DNA from: Cellulomonas denverensis | GTDB taxonomy: Bacteria; Actinomycetota; Actinomycetes; Actinomycetales; Cellulomonadaceae | Direction of reading: 5' to 3' | Length of the DNA: 64,000 bases | Assembly: GCF_012396125.1 (NCBI RefSeq) | Contig: NZ_JAAXOX010000004.1 | Coordinates: 1 to 64,000 of the forward strand | Shown: in pieces, positions 1 to 7,556 of the stretch | Layout: each line of letters opens with the position of its first letter | Numbering within the stretch: the first letter of the stretch is position 1 | Translations under genes and position numbers: made by a program | Notes under the pieces: model-generated | Database searches by the model: none | What the model was told of the DNA's origin: nothing | What the model saw: the letters and a program-made list of their open reading frames with translations, nothing else

Positions 1-240
1 CGACCACACGCTGAGCGGGTGGAACCTGACCCAGGACGGCACCGGTGAGGCGGCGGACCGCTCGGCCACCCCGGAGCCGCGGTCGGCGCTCCGCCGGGCG
101 GCCAGTGGGTCGGCGCCGCGGTCGTCGCGCAGCGCCCCGGCAAGCACGGCGTCGAAGCCGGAGCCGGTGCCGCGCGTGGCGGTGCGGGCCTCGGCGACGA
201 TGCCGGTCCGGGTGGCCGCGGTGGTCTGGACGGTGGTCAT
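1..240 (-). CDS. FliK-like flagellar hook-length control protein, N-terminal part (runs off left edge)
   Basis: Eighty codons are visible from an ATG whose first bases overlap the TGA of the NlpC/P60 gene (ATGA), so the gene is translationally coupled to the flagellar operon. The visible part is Ala/Arg/Gly-rich, has no signal peptide, and contains GFDAVLAGAL near residue 28. That is the sort of N terminus found in FliK, which is exported to measure hook length. The diagnostic FliK C-terminal domain lies outside the window. The identity rests mainly on position, since fliK usually follows fliJ and precedes flgD and flgE. An unrelated flagellar accessory protein is possible. Confidence 0.5.
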   Translation of the reverse strand, partial: MTTVQTTAATRTGIVAEARTATRGTGSGFDAVLAGALRDDRGADPLAARRSADRGSGVAERSAASPVPSWVRFHPLSVWS

Positions 241-977
241 GCGGTCACTCCCAGCAGGGCGGTCAGGTCGGTCAGGTCGCTCGACCCGGTGGCCGAGGTC
301 CCGGTGAGCGCGGACAGCAGGCTCGCGGTGGCGGCGGAGGAGCCGGTGGCGGAGCCCGCGCCGCTGCCGGCCAGCACCGCGAGCGCGGTCTGCCCGGCCG
401 ATGCGGTGCTCGCGGCGGTGGCCGCACCCACCTCGGCTGCCGACGGCAGGATCCGGCGGATGGTGGTCGGCTCGGTGTAGACGTCCCGGATCCGCACCTG
501 GTCGCCGGGCTTGGGGGCGTCGATCATCTGCCCGTCGCCGACGTAGATGCCGATGTGGCTGCCGCCGCCGAACACGAGCAGGTCGCCGGGCCGCGCCTGG
601 TCCAGCGACGGCACCTCCTCGCCGAGGGTCATCTGCTCCCGGGCGGTGCGCGGGATGCCGGTGACGCCCAGGTCGGCGAGGGCGCGCTGCACCAGGCCGG
701 AGCAGTCCAGCCCGCCCTCGTCCAGCGACTCACCGCCCCAGACGTAGGGCGTGCCCTGGTAGGCCTTGGCGGCCTCGACCAGCGACTCCCCGGTCACCGA
801 GCCGGAGACGGTGGTGGTCGCGGTGGTGCCGGTGTCCGCGCTCGCGGTGGCGAGCGCCTGGGCGAAGGCGGTGGTGGCCTCGGTGCTGGTCGCGGTCGTG
901 GTCGTGGTGGTCGTCGTGGGTGCCACCAGGGCGCGGATCTCGGCCATCCGGGCCTGCACCGCGGCGATGCCGGTCAT
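237..977 (-). CDS. NlpC/P60 peptidoglycan hydrolase encoded within the flagellar operon
   Basis: This 246-residue protein has a Thr-rich linker (about residues 20-55) and then an NlpC/P60 domain (about 65-170), which cleaves peptide crosslinks of peptidoglycan. The nucleophile motif is GLDCSGLV and the catalytic His is in GSHIGIYVG. An Ala/Ser/Thr-rich C-terminal tail follows. There is no N-terminal signal peptide, so export through the flagellar type III apparatus is a reasonable inference. It overlaps fliJ by ATGA upstream and the fliK-like gene by ATGA downstream. The position suggests it opens the wall for the rod, the job of the FlgJ muramidase in proteobacteria. The family call is strong; the rod role is inferred. 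Confidence 0.88.
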   Translation of the reverse strand: MTGIAAVQARMAEIRALVAPTTTTTTTTATSTEATTAFAQALATASADTGTTATTTVSGSVTGESLVEAAKAYQGTPYVWGGESLDEGGLDCSGLVQRALADLGVTGIPRTAREQMTLGEEVPSLDQARPGDLLVFGGGSHIGIYVGDGQMIDAPKPGDQVRIRDVYTEPTTIRRILPSAAEVGAATAASTASAGQTALAVLAGSGAGSATGSSAATASLLSALTGTSATGSSDLTDLTALLGVTA

Positions 978-1414
978 GCGTCCTCCCCGGGCAGGGCCGG
1001 GCGGGTGCCACCGCGGCGGCCGGCGATCTCGTCCAGCACCAGCTGTTCGGCCCGCTGGTCCGCCTCGGCCTCGGCGGTGGCGTGCTTGTCCTCGAGCTTC
1101 TCCAGCGTGCGGGTCCGGGTCCGGGCGGCCGACCAGTCCTCGGCCCGGTCGTCCATCACCTGCTGGGCCGCGGCGGTCAACGCCCGCTGCTCCACCAGCA
1201 GGCCGCCGAGCGCGAGCCGGCTGGCGATCACGGCGCGCAGGGCGGTGGCATCGGTGCCGGCCGGCAGACCCGCGGCGCCCAACGCGTCCTCGGTGGCGGC
1301 CCGGCGGGCGGCGGCGGTGTCCCGGGCCCGGGTGGCACCGGCCAGCTCGACCGCGGCCTGCTCCTCGGCCAGGGCGCGCAGCCGCAGCAGGCCGGCCAGC
1401 CGGAAGGCGCTCAT
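974..1414 (-). CDS. fliJ: Flagellar export chaperone/stalk protein FliJ
   Basis: This 146-residue protein is almost entirely charged alpha-helix with heptad-like Ala/Leu spacing, as expected of FliJ. FliJ is the coiled-coil central stalk that inserts into the FliI hexamer and couples ATP hydrolysis to the export gate. Sequence conservation in FliJ is low, so the call uses length, the N terminus (FRLAGLLRLRALAEEQA resembles the family), coiled-coil composition and the position directly after fliI. It overlaps fliI by 4 nt and the NlpC/P60 gene by 4 nt. No cysteines, membrane segment or signal peptide are present. Confidence 0.82.
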   Translation of the reverse strand: MSAFRLAGLLRLRALAEEQAAVELAGATRARDTAAARRAATEDALGAAGLPAGTDATALRAVIASRLALGGLLVEQRALTAAAQQVMDDRAEDWSAARTRTRTLEKLEDKHATAEAEADQRAEQLVLDEIAGRRGGTRPALPGEDA

Positions 1415-2823
1415 CGGATCTCCCCCATCGCGTCCACCAGGGCGGCCAGCCGGGACCAGGACTGTGCGGCGGGGGCGGCCTCGTCCATGCCCTGGCGCAG
1501 GAAGTCGTCGATCGCCCCGGCATGGGCGACCGCGGCGTCCACCAGCGGGTTGGAGCCGGCGACATAGGCGCCGACGTCCAGCAGGTCCTGGGCCTGGCGC
1601 CGGGCGGCCATCACCCGGCGGAGCTGGGTGGCGAGCTGCTTCTGCCCGCCGTCCAGCACCCGGGAGGCCACTCGGCTGATCGAGCCCAGCGCGTCCACCG
1701 ACGGGAAGTGCCCGGCGACCGCCAGCTTGCGGTCCAGCACCACGTGCCCGTCCAGGATCGACCGGGCGGCGTCGGCGATCGGCTCGTTGTGGTCGTCGCC
1801 GTCCACCAGCACGGTGTACAGCCCGGTGACCGAACCGACCGGCCCGGTCCCCGCGCGCTCCAGCAACTGGGCCAGCAGGGCGAAGGTGCTCGGCGGGTAA
1901 CCGCGGGTGGCCGGGGGCTCACCGACCGACAGGCCGACCTCGCGCTGGGCCATCGCCACCCGGGTCAGCGAGTCCATCATCAGCACCACGTCGTCGCCGC
2001 GGTCGCGGAACCACTCCGCGATCCGGGTCGCCACGAACGCGCTGCGCAGCCGGACCGCGGGCGGCTCGTCGGAGGTGGCGACCACCACCACCGAGCGGGC
2101 CAGGCCCTCCGGTCCCAGGTCGTCCTCCAGGAACTCGCGGACCTCACGGCCACGCTCCCCCACCAGCGCGATCACCGACACCTGGGCCTCGGTACCCCGG
2201 GCGATCATCGACAGCAGGGACGACTTGCCGACCCCGGACCCGGCGAACAGGCCCAGGCGCTGACCCCGGCCGGCGGCGACCAGCGTGTCCAGCACCCGCA
2301 CCCCGAGTTCCAGCGGCTGGTCCACCCGGGCGCGCGCCAGCGGGTGCGGGGCATGGCCGGTGACCTCGACCTGGTCGATGCCGGTCAGCGGGCCCTTGCC
2401 GTCGATCGGGCGGCCCAGGCCGTCCAGCACCCGGCCGAGCAGACCCGGTCCGACCGGGGCACTCAGGGCGCGGCGGTGCGGGCGGACCCGCATCCCGGCC
2501 CGCAGACCGTGGGTGGGGCCCAGCGGCATGCAGTGTGCGGATCCGGCGCCGGTGGCGACCACCTCGGCCAGGGTCTCGGTGGCACCGGAGTCGATGCCGA
2601 CCAGCTCGCCGACCGCGGCGCCGGTGCCGGCCACCTCCACGGTGAGGCCGACCACGCCGCGCACGGTGCCGGTCCGCTCGGGGGCGGCGGCGGTCAGCGC
2701 ACGGTGCCAGCGCGGGGCGAGCTCGGCGGTCGGGTGGAAGGCGGGCGCGGGGCGGACCGCGGCGGCACGCGGCGATCCGGTGGTCGCGGCGTCGCGCTGG
2801 GCGGGGAGCACGGGCCCGGTCAT
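1411..2823 (-). CDS. fliI: Flagellum-specific export ATPase FliI
   Basis: This 470-residue F1-beta-type ATPase energises the flagellar type III secretion apparatus at the cytoplasmic face of the basal body. The Walker A motif is GLFAGSGVGKSSLL (about residue 190), followed by VGERGREVREF, the Walker B strand VVLMMDSLTRVA and the GYPPSTFALLAQLLERAG segment typical of FliI/SctN. Residues 1-100 form the expected N-terminal beta-barrel region. It is coupled to fliH upstream (4-nt overlap) and fliJ downstream (4-nt overlap), so ATPase, stator and stalk are made from adjacent cistrons. Length and all motifs are normal for the family. Confidence 0.97.
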   Translation of the reverse strand: MTGPVLPAQRDAATTGSPRAAAVRPAPAFHPTAELAPRWHRALTAAAPERTGTVRGVVGLTVEVAGTGAAVGELVGIDSGATETLAEVVATGAGSAHCMPLGPTHGLRAGMRVRPHRRALSAPVGPGLLGRVLDGLGRPIDGKGPLTGIDQVEVTGHAPHPLARARVDQPLELGVRVLDTLVAAGRGQRLGLFAGSGVGKSSLLSMIARGTEAQVSVIALVGERGREVREFLEDDLGPEGLARSVVVVATSDEPPAVRLRSAFVATRIAEWFRDRGDDVVLMMDSLTRVAMAQREVGLSVGEPPATRGYPPSTFALLAQLLERAGTGPVGSVTGLYTVLVDGDDHNEPIADAARSILDGHVVLDRKLAVAGHFPSVDALGSISRVASRVLDGGQKQLATQLRRVMAARRQAQDLLDVGAYVAGSNPLVDAAVAHAGAIDDFLRQGMDEAAPAAQSWSRLAALVDAMGEIR

Positions 2824-3431
2824 CGCGGGTCCACCCCCAGCTCGGCCCGGGCCCGGGCGAGTGCGGTGCCGATCCGGGCGTCCAGCACGCCGTCGGGGAA
2901 CTCCCCGACCGCGTCGCCGGGCGCCAGCGCCGGGTCGGCGACCAGCTCGACCCCGGCCGGCGCCGGGGCACCGGCACCCGCGGCGACCAGGGTGTCCAGA
3001 TCGGCGGGGTGCAGCCGGATGGTGTGCAGCCCGGCACCGGGCATCGCGGCCAGCACCCGGGCGAGTGCGGCGCGGGCGGAGGTCTCCCGGTCCGACAGCT
3101 CCCGGCCGAGCACGGCGGCGGCCAGCTCGGTGGCGGCGGCCACCAGCGTCTGCTCGGCCTCGGCCAGCACCGGCAGCGCACGGTCGGCGGCGGCCCGGGC
3201 GGCGGCGGCCAGCGTGTCCAGCGCCGCCCGGTGCTCCGCGGCGCGGCGCGACTCGGCGGCGGCCGACTCGGCCCGCACCCGCTCGGACTCCAGCTCCGCG
3301 GCACGGGCGGCCTCCCGGGCACCAGCGGCGTAGCCCGCGGCGTACCCGGCGGCATAGCCCGCGGCGCGGGAGTCCGCAGTGTGCTGCGCCGGGACGTTCC
3401 CGGCGAAGGCGGGCGTGAAGGTCTCAGGCAA
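2820..3431 (-). CDS. fliH: Flagellar assembly protein FliH (FliI regulator)
   Basis: This 203-residue FliH binds FliI as a dimer and tethers it to the export gate and C-ring. The N-terminal quarter contains the regular GYAAGYAAGYAAG run (about residues 25-40), the GxxxG repeat helix typical of FliH. A long Ala/Glu/Arg helix follows, then a C-terminal domain with the ATPase-stator pattern (IRLHPADLDTLVA and FPDGVLDARIGTAL). Its start lies 8 nt inside the end of fliG and its stop overlaps the fliI start. There is no membrane segment. The repeat, length and location together make the call firm despite low family conservation. Confidence 0.9.
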   Translation of the reverse strand: MPETFTPAFAGNVPAQHTADSRAAGYAAGYAAGYAAGAREAARAAELESERVRAESAAAESRRAAEHRAALDTLAAAARAAADRALPVLAEAEQTLVAAATELAAAVLGRELSDRETSARAALARVLAAMPGAGLHTIRLHPADLDTLVAAGAGAPAPAGVELVADPALAPGDAVGEFPDGVLDARIGTALARARAELGVDPR

Positions 3432-4443
3432 CGTACTCGTCCTCGCCCTCGCGCCGGATCACGATCTGGCCGGACTCCTCCAGCCGCCGGATCACCTGCA
3501 CGATGCCGGCGCGGGCCTCCTCGACCTGGGACAGCCGGACCGGGCCGAGCAGCTCGACCTCCTCCTCCAGGTTCTCCCGGGCACGCTCGGACAGGTTGCG
3601 CAGGATCTTCTCCCGCACCTCCGGCGCCGCACCCTTCAGGGCGACCGACAGCTCGTTGGTCTCCACCCCGCGCAGCACCAGCTGCATCGCCCGGTCCTCC
3701 AGCAGCACGATGTCGCCGAAGACGAACATCCGGCTGCGCACCTCGTCCGCCAGGGACTCGTCCCGGTTGGTCAGGCCCTCCAGGATCAGCTTCTCCGTGG
3801 TCGGGTCGGCCCGGTTGATGATCTCCACCAGCGGCTGCACGCCACCGATCGCGGCCATCTCGTTCGGGGTCAGCACGGTGGACGCCTTGCGCTGCAGGCT
3901 CTCCGCGATCACCTGGACCACATTCGGGGAGGCCCGCTCCATCAGCGCGATCCGGTGCGCCACCTCGGCCTGCCGCTCGGCGGGCAGCCCGGCCAGGATC
4001 GCCGAGGCGTGCTCCGGGCGCAGGTGGGCCAGCACCAGGGCGACCGCCTGCGGGTGCTCGCCGTTCAGCAGGGACAGCACCTGCCGGGCGTCGGCGTGCT
4101 GCAGGAACTCGAACGGCTGCCCGGCCATCGAGGTCTGCAGCCGCTCGATCATCCCGGCGGCCTCGTCCCGGCCCAGCGCGCCCTCCAGCAGCTGGGTGGC
4201 CGCGCCGATGCCGCCGCCCACCGCCGGACCGATCGCGGAGACCTGGTAGAACTCCTCGATCACCTCGTCGGCGACGCTCTGGTCCAGGCGCTCCAGCCGC
4301 ATGATCTCCGCGGTGAGCTCCTCGATCTCGGCGGTGTCCAGCTGGGACATCACCCGCGCGGCCCGCTCCCGGCCGAGCTGCAACAGCAGCATCGCGGCCT
4401 TCTGGGTGCCGGTCAGGCCCTGAGTCATGGTCGGCGTACTCAT
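3424..4443 (-). CDS. fliG: Flagellar motor switch protein FliG
   Basis: This 339-residue FliG forms the top of the C-ring, attaches to FliF by its N-terminal domain and provides the torque-generating C-terminal domain that meets MotA. Visible signatures are the N-terminal GTQKAAMLLLQLGRE, the middle-domain EHPQAVALVLAHLRPE (EHPQ motif) and the charged C-terminal helix with DEVRSRMFVFGDIVLLEDRA. Length is typical. It is coupled to fliF (start overlaps the fliF stop by 4 nt) and fliH (8 nt). Rotor stoichiometry genes are thus in the usual fliF-fliG-fliH order. Confidence 0.97.
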   Translation of the reverse strand: MSTPTMTQGLTGTQKAAMLLLQLGRERAARVMSQLDTAEIEELTAEIMRLERLDQSVADEVIEEFYQVSAIGPAVGGGIGAATQLLEGALGRDEAAGMIERLQTSMAGQPFEFLQHADARQVLSLLNGEHPQAVALVLAHLRPEHASAILAGLPAERQAEVAHRIALMERASPNVVQVIAESLQRKASTVLTPNEMAAIGGVQPLVEIINRADPTTEKLILEGLTNRDESLADEVRSRMFVFGDIVLLEDRAMQLVLRGVETNELSVALKGAAPEVREKILRNLSERARENLEEEVELLGPVRLSQVEEARAGIVQVIRRLEESGQIVIRREGEDEYVA

Positions 4444-6044
4444 CGCCGCCCCGCCGGGTTGCTCATCCAGCCGCGCAGCAGGTCGGCGACCTCACCCGGC
4501 TGCTCGTCGGCCAGCGCGGAGATCTCGGCCCGCTTGACCGCCAGCGACTCGGCGACCGGGTCCACCTCGGCGGGGCCGGGCAGGGCCGGCGGGATGTCCG
4601 CGGGCTCCTCCAGCTCCGGCAGGTCGGCCGGCGGCTCCATCACGGTGGTCAGCTCGCCGATGTCCAGCGCCTCGCGCTTGGCCCGGCGGGACCGGCGGGC
4701 CAACACCACCGCGACGATGATCACCAGCAGCAGCAGGCCACCGGCGATCGCGGCCTGCCGGATCAGCGACCCCCGGGCGGCGGCAGCGGCCTCGGCATCG
4801 GCGGCGGCCAGGGCGTCGGCGGCCGCGTCGGCCCCGGTGGTGTCGAAGGTCATCCGCTGCACCGAGATGGTGTCGCCGCGCTCGGCGTCGATCCCGGCGG
4901 CGGCGGACAGCATCTCGGTCAACTGGGCCATGTCGATCCCGGCGGCGGCGGTGGTGTCCACCGCGACCGCCAGCGACTGGCGGCGGACCGAGCCCGGCGC
5001 CTGCTGGGTCACCTCGGTCACCTTGTTCACCGCGTTGTTCACGTCCTCCGAGGTGCTGGTGTAGCTGCCGTCGCCGGTGCCGTCACCGCTGGGCACCGCG
5101 ATGTTGTCCGGCCCGAGCACCCCGGTCGCCGTGCCGGAGCCGGTGCCGGTGTACTCCTCGGTGGTGGTCGAGGAGGCCAGCGGCGGCACGTCCTGCGCGG
5201 CGGAGAACTCCTCGGTGGTGCGCTGGGTCTGGTCGTAGTCCAGGTCGGCGGCCATCGTCACCGCGGACTTCCCGGCGCCGAGCACCTGGTCCAGCAGCGC
5301 CTGCACCGCCGAGGTGACCCGGCTCTCGTAGTCGGTGGTGGTCTGGTTGCCGGACGCCCCCGCCACACCGGTGCCGACGGCGGACAGCACCTGGCCGCTG
5401 GCGTCGATCACCGCGACGTCGGTGGCCTTCATCCCCTCGATGCCGGCCGACACCAGGTGCACGATCGCCTCGACCTGATCGGTGGACAGCGAACTGCCCG
5501 CCGTGGTCCGGATGAACACCGAGGCGGTCGGGTCCTGCTGCTCGGAGACGAACACCGAGTCGGTGGGCAGCGCGAGCTTGACGCTGGCCGAGTCGACGCC
5601 CTGCATCGCACCGATCGTCTTGGCCAGCTCGCCCTCGATCGCGCGCTGGTAGGTGGTCTGCTGCTGGAACTCGCTCGACGTCATCGACATGCCGTCCAGC
5701 AGCGAGTAGCCGTCGCCGTCCTCGTTCGCGGGCAACCCGGCCGCAGCCAGCTTCAGCCGCATCGAGTACAGCTGGTCCGCGGGCACCAGCACCGTGCTGC
5801 CACCGTCGGTCAGCTCGTACTGCACCCCCTCGGAGCTGAGCTGGTCGACCACCGCGGACGCATCCGCCGCGGACAGGCCGGAGAACAGCGGGCTCATGGT
5901 CGGCTTCGTGGCCCAGCTGGCCAGCGCGATCCCGCCGAGCACCAGGGCGGCGACCGCGATCAGCGCGAAGGTGCGCTGCGGCAGGCTGAACTGCTTCACC
6001 GCCGCGGACAGCCGCCCGAACAGGGACTTCACCTGCGCGGGCAT
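4440..6044 (-). CDS. fliF: Flagellar MS-ring protein FliF
   Basis: This 534-residue FliF oligomerises in the cytoplasmic membrane as the MS-ring, the foundation of the basal body. The first membrane helix is near residues 25-45 (ALIAVAALVLGGIALASW). The ring-building motifs of the YscJ/FliF domain follow, including GLSAADASAVVDQL. The second membrane helix is near residue 430-455 (GGLLLLVIIVAVVLARRSRR), then a short acidic cytoplasmic tail that binds FliG. The ATG shares one base with the fliE stop. Ser/Thr-rich stretches between the ring motifs and the second helix match the usual periplasmic beta-collar region. Confidence 0.97.
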   Translation of the reverse strand: MPAQVKSLFGRLSAAVKQFSLPQRTFALIAVAALVLGGIALASWATKPTMSPLFSGLSAADASAVVDQLSSEGVQYELTDGGSTVLVPADQLYSMRLKLAAAGLPANEDGDGYSLLDGMSMTSSEFQQQTTYQRAIEGELAKTIGAMQGVDSASVKLALPTDSVFVSEQQDPTASVFIRTTAGSSLSTDQVEAIVHLVSAGIEGMKATDVAVIDASGQVLSAVGTGVAGASGNQTTTDYESRVTSAVQALLDQVLGAGKSAVTMAADLDYDQTQRTTEEFSAAQDVPPLASSTTTEEYTGTGSGTATGVLGPDNIAVPSGDGTGDGSYTSTSEDVNNAVNKVTEVTQQAPGSVRRQSLAVAVDTTAAAGIDMAQLTEMLSAAAGIDAERGDTISVQRMTFDTTGADAAADALAAADAEAAAAARGSLIRQAAIAGGLLLLVIIVAVVLARRSRRAKREALDIGELTTVMEPPADLPELEEPADIPPALPGPAEVDPVAESLAVKRAEISALADEQPGEVADLLRGWMSNPAGRR

Positions 6045-6349
6045 CAGGCCTGCATCCTCATGATCTCGGTGAAGGCGTCGACCGCCTTGTTCCGGACCGC
6101 GGCGGTCAGCTCCAGCTGGAGCTTCGCCTCGGCGGCGGCGACCGTGTAGTCGTGCACGTCGTCCAGGTCACCGGTGACGGCCTTGATCGCCAGCTCGTTG
6201 CTGGTCGACTGCGCCTGGGTCAGGGAGTTCACCGCGCCGCTGAGCACGTCGGAGAAGCCGCCGTCCCCGACCGAGGTCACGGCCGAGCTCGGGTTCAGGG
6301 CGGCGAGGTAGCCGGTGCTGGTCACACCGGACACGGGCTGGATGCTCAC
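6044..6349 (-). CDS. fliE: Flagellar hook-basal body protein FliE
   Basis: This 101-residue FliE links the MS-ring to the proximal rod and is among the first proteins secreted by the export gate. The C-terminal half carries the conserved helix (AEAKLQLELTAAVRNKAVDA then FTEIMRMQA), the family hallmark. The GTG start is chosen because it overlaps the flgC stop as GTGA and gives a normal length. Any start further upstream would lie within flgC. Confidence 0.94.
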   Translation of the reverse strand: MSIQPVSGVTSTGYLAALNPSSAVTSVGDGGFSDVLSGAVNSLTQAQSTSNELAIKAVTGDLDDVHDYTVAAAEAKLQLELTAAVRNKAVDAFTEIMRMQA

Positions 6350-6750
6350 TGGTTCCGTCCGATCTGCAGCGCGGCCTCGTAGGAGGCCTTGGCCCGGTCG
6401 ACCACCGCGGCATTCGCCTGGTAGCCGCGCTGGGCCATGATCAGCTGGCCCATCTGGCTGGCCATGTCGATGTCGGGGTACTTCACGTAGCCGTCCTCGT
6501 CCGCGAGCGGGTTGTCCGGTTCGTAGACCATCCGGCCCTCCGCCGACCCGAGTGCGATCCCGGCCACCTGTGCCCCGCCACCGTTCTGGCTGGAGATCTC
6601 CGAGGCGATCACGTACTTGGCCTGGTAGGCGTCCTCGTTGGTCGCCCGGACGGTGTTCAGGTTGGACAGGTTGTCCGAGACCGCGTCGATCCACTTGCGG
6701 TACACGGTCATTCCGGTGCTGGCGATGCCGATCGCCCCGAAGGTGGTCAT
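6346..6750 (-). CDS. flgC: Flagellar basal-body rod protein FlgC
   Basis: This 134-residue proximal rod subunit begins with FGAIGIASTGMTVYRKWIDA, which matches the rod-protein N-terminal helix, and contains the SDNLSNLNT segment equivalent to the ANNLANxNT rod signature. It ends with the D0-type helix (MAQRGYQANAAVVDRAKASY). The ATG at 6750 shares its last base with the flgB stop. Rod proteins are exported by the flagellar apparatus and need no signal peptide, and none is seen. Confidence 0.96.
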   Translation of the reverse strand: MTTFGAIGIASTGMTVYRKWIDAVSDNLSNLNTVRATNEDAYQAKYVIASEISSQNGGGAQVAGIALGSAEGRMVYEPDNPLADEDGYVKYPDIDMASQMGQLIMAQRGYQANAAVVDRAKASYEAALQIGRNQ

Positions 6751-7097
6751 CAGGAAGTCCTCATGGCGGTGCGGATGGCGGAGAAGGTGCCGTCGATCGC
6801 CTGCGTGGCCAGCTGGTAGCGCAGGTTCGTGTCGACGTTGAGCAGGGTCTCGGTGTCGAGGTTGACGTTGTTGCCGTCCTCGCGGGTGGGCTCCAGGGAG
6901 CGCGCCACCGTCGCCTCGGCCGCGCCGCTGCCGTTGCCCACCGCCCGGGACAGCGCATCCTCGAAGGACACCCGCTTGGCCTGGTAGCCCGGGGTCTGGA
7001 TGTTCGCGACGTTCTCGGCGATGGATCGCTGGCGCAGCGCCAGGCCGTCGAGCGCGCTGGACAGCGCGACGAAGCTCACGGAATCGAACATGCCCAT
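6750..7097 (-). CDS. flgB: Flagellar basal-body rod protein FlgB, first gene of the basal-body operon
   Basis: This 115-residue proximal rod protein has the signature QRSIAENVANIQTPGYQAKR near residue 25, followed by VSFEDAL, and ends with a short C-terminal helix. Two in-frame ATGs lie 6 nt apart (7097 and 7091). The first is preferred because an AGAGGA-type ribosome-binding site lies about 12 nt upstream of it. This is the promoter-proximal gene of a nine-gene, tightly overlapping unit. A FliA/WhiG-like promoter match lies 80 nt upstream. Confidence 0.94.
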   Translation of the reverse strand: MGMFDSVSFVALSSALDGLALRQRSIAENVANIQTPGYQAKRVSFEDALSRAVGNGSGAAEATVARSLEPTREDGNNVNLDTETLLNVDTNLRYQLATQAIDGTFSAIRTAMRTS

Positions 7098-7177
7098 CGG
7101 CCAGTGGTCCTCTTCGAGGGTGGTGCCTGGTCGGCCGATCCGTGGCCTGCTGCGCGAGCGATCCGTGCTCGACCTGC

Positions 7178-7205
7178 CCATCGGCCGAGGGGTCACCGGT
7201 GTGAG
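7178..7205 (-). promoter_or_regulatory. Candidate FliA/WhiG (sigma-28) promoter for the flgB operon
   Basis: Read on the minus strand, CTCA is followed after exactly 16 nt by GCCGATGG. Sigma-28/WhiG promoters are described as TAAA, 15-16 nt, GCCGATAA, so the -10 matches 6 of 8 and the -35 retains the terminal CA-type core. The same arrangement precedes fliC and flgN in this window. The predicted transcript would have a leader of about 70-80 nt before flgB. Confidence 0.7.
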
Positions 7206-7556
7206 GCAGAACGGCGAAAATCGTGGCGCTCGTCCCGGCATTCACAGCAAGGGGTCCGAATTGCCCCGGGATGCCGGATCGCGGGGTGGTTCCGCTAGGT
7301 GGTGAAGCCGCGCCACCACCCTGTCCGCTTCGACCTTTCCACGCAGCTTCGGCAGTGTGCCACCTAGCCACAGCACGATGGTGCATGTCGGGCGGCCGGT
7401 GGCGATCCGACCGTGCGATGACGTGCGGCTAGGTAGTTCCTGTGCGACCTACGCTGCCTGAGTTCGACCCGGGATAGCCCGTGTTCCGCGAGACCTGCCG
7501 ACGTCCCGCCCACCCGATGAGATTGCTCGGCCGTATCCGAACGAAAGCACCTCCAG
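7206..7556. promoter_or_regulatory. Divergent intergenic region with repeated GCTAGGTGG elements
   Basis: This gap between flgB (leftward) and the LPATG protein gene (rightward) has no convincing gene. It contains GCTAGGTGG at 7294-7302, its exact inverse complement at 7360-7368, and an eight-of-nine copy (GCTAGGTAG) at 7428-7436. The GC content is lower than in the flanking genes. The repeats could be operator half-sites for one or both divergent units. No clear housekeeping -10/-35 pair stands out. Confidence 0.35.

Noticed and set aside
766-3333. A long plus-strand reading frame opposite fliF/fliG/fliH/fliI genes.
   Set aside because: It is antisense to clear genes and its composition is Arg/Gly/Pro/His/Gln-rich, as expected for a GC-rich shadow frame.
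7093-7100. A further GCCGATGG element at the flgB start codon.
   Set aside because: It overlaps the ATG itself and no CTCA/TTCA-like element occurs 15-17 nt upstream.
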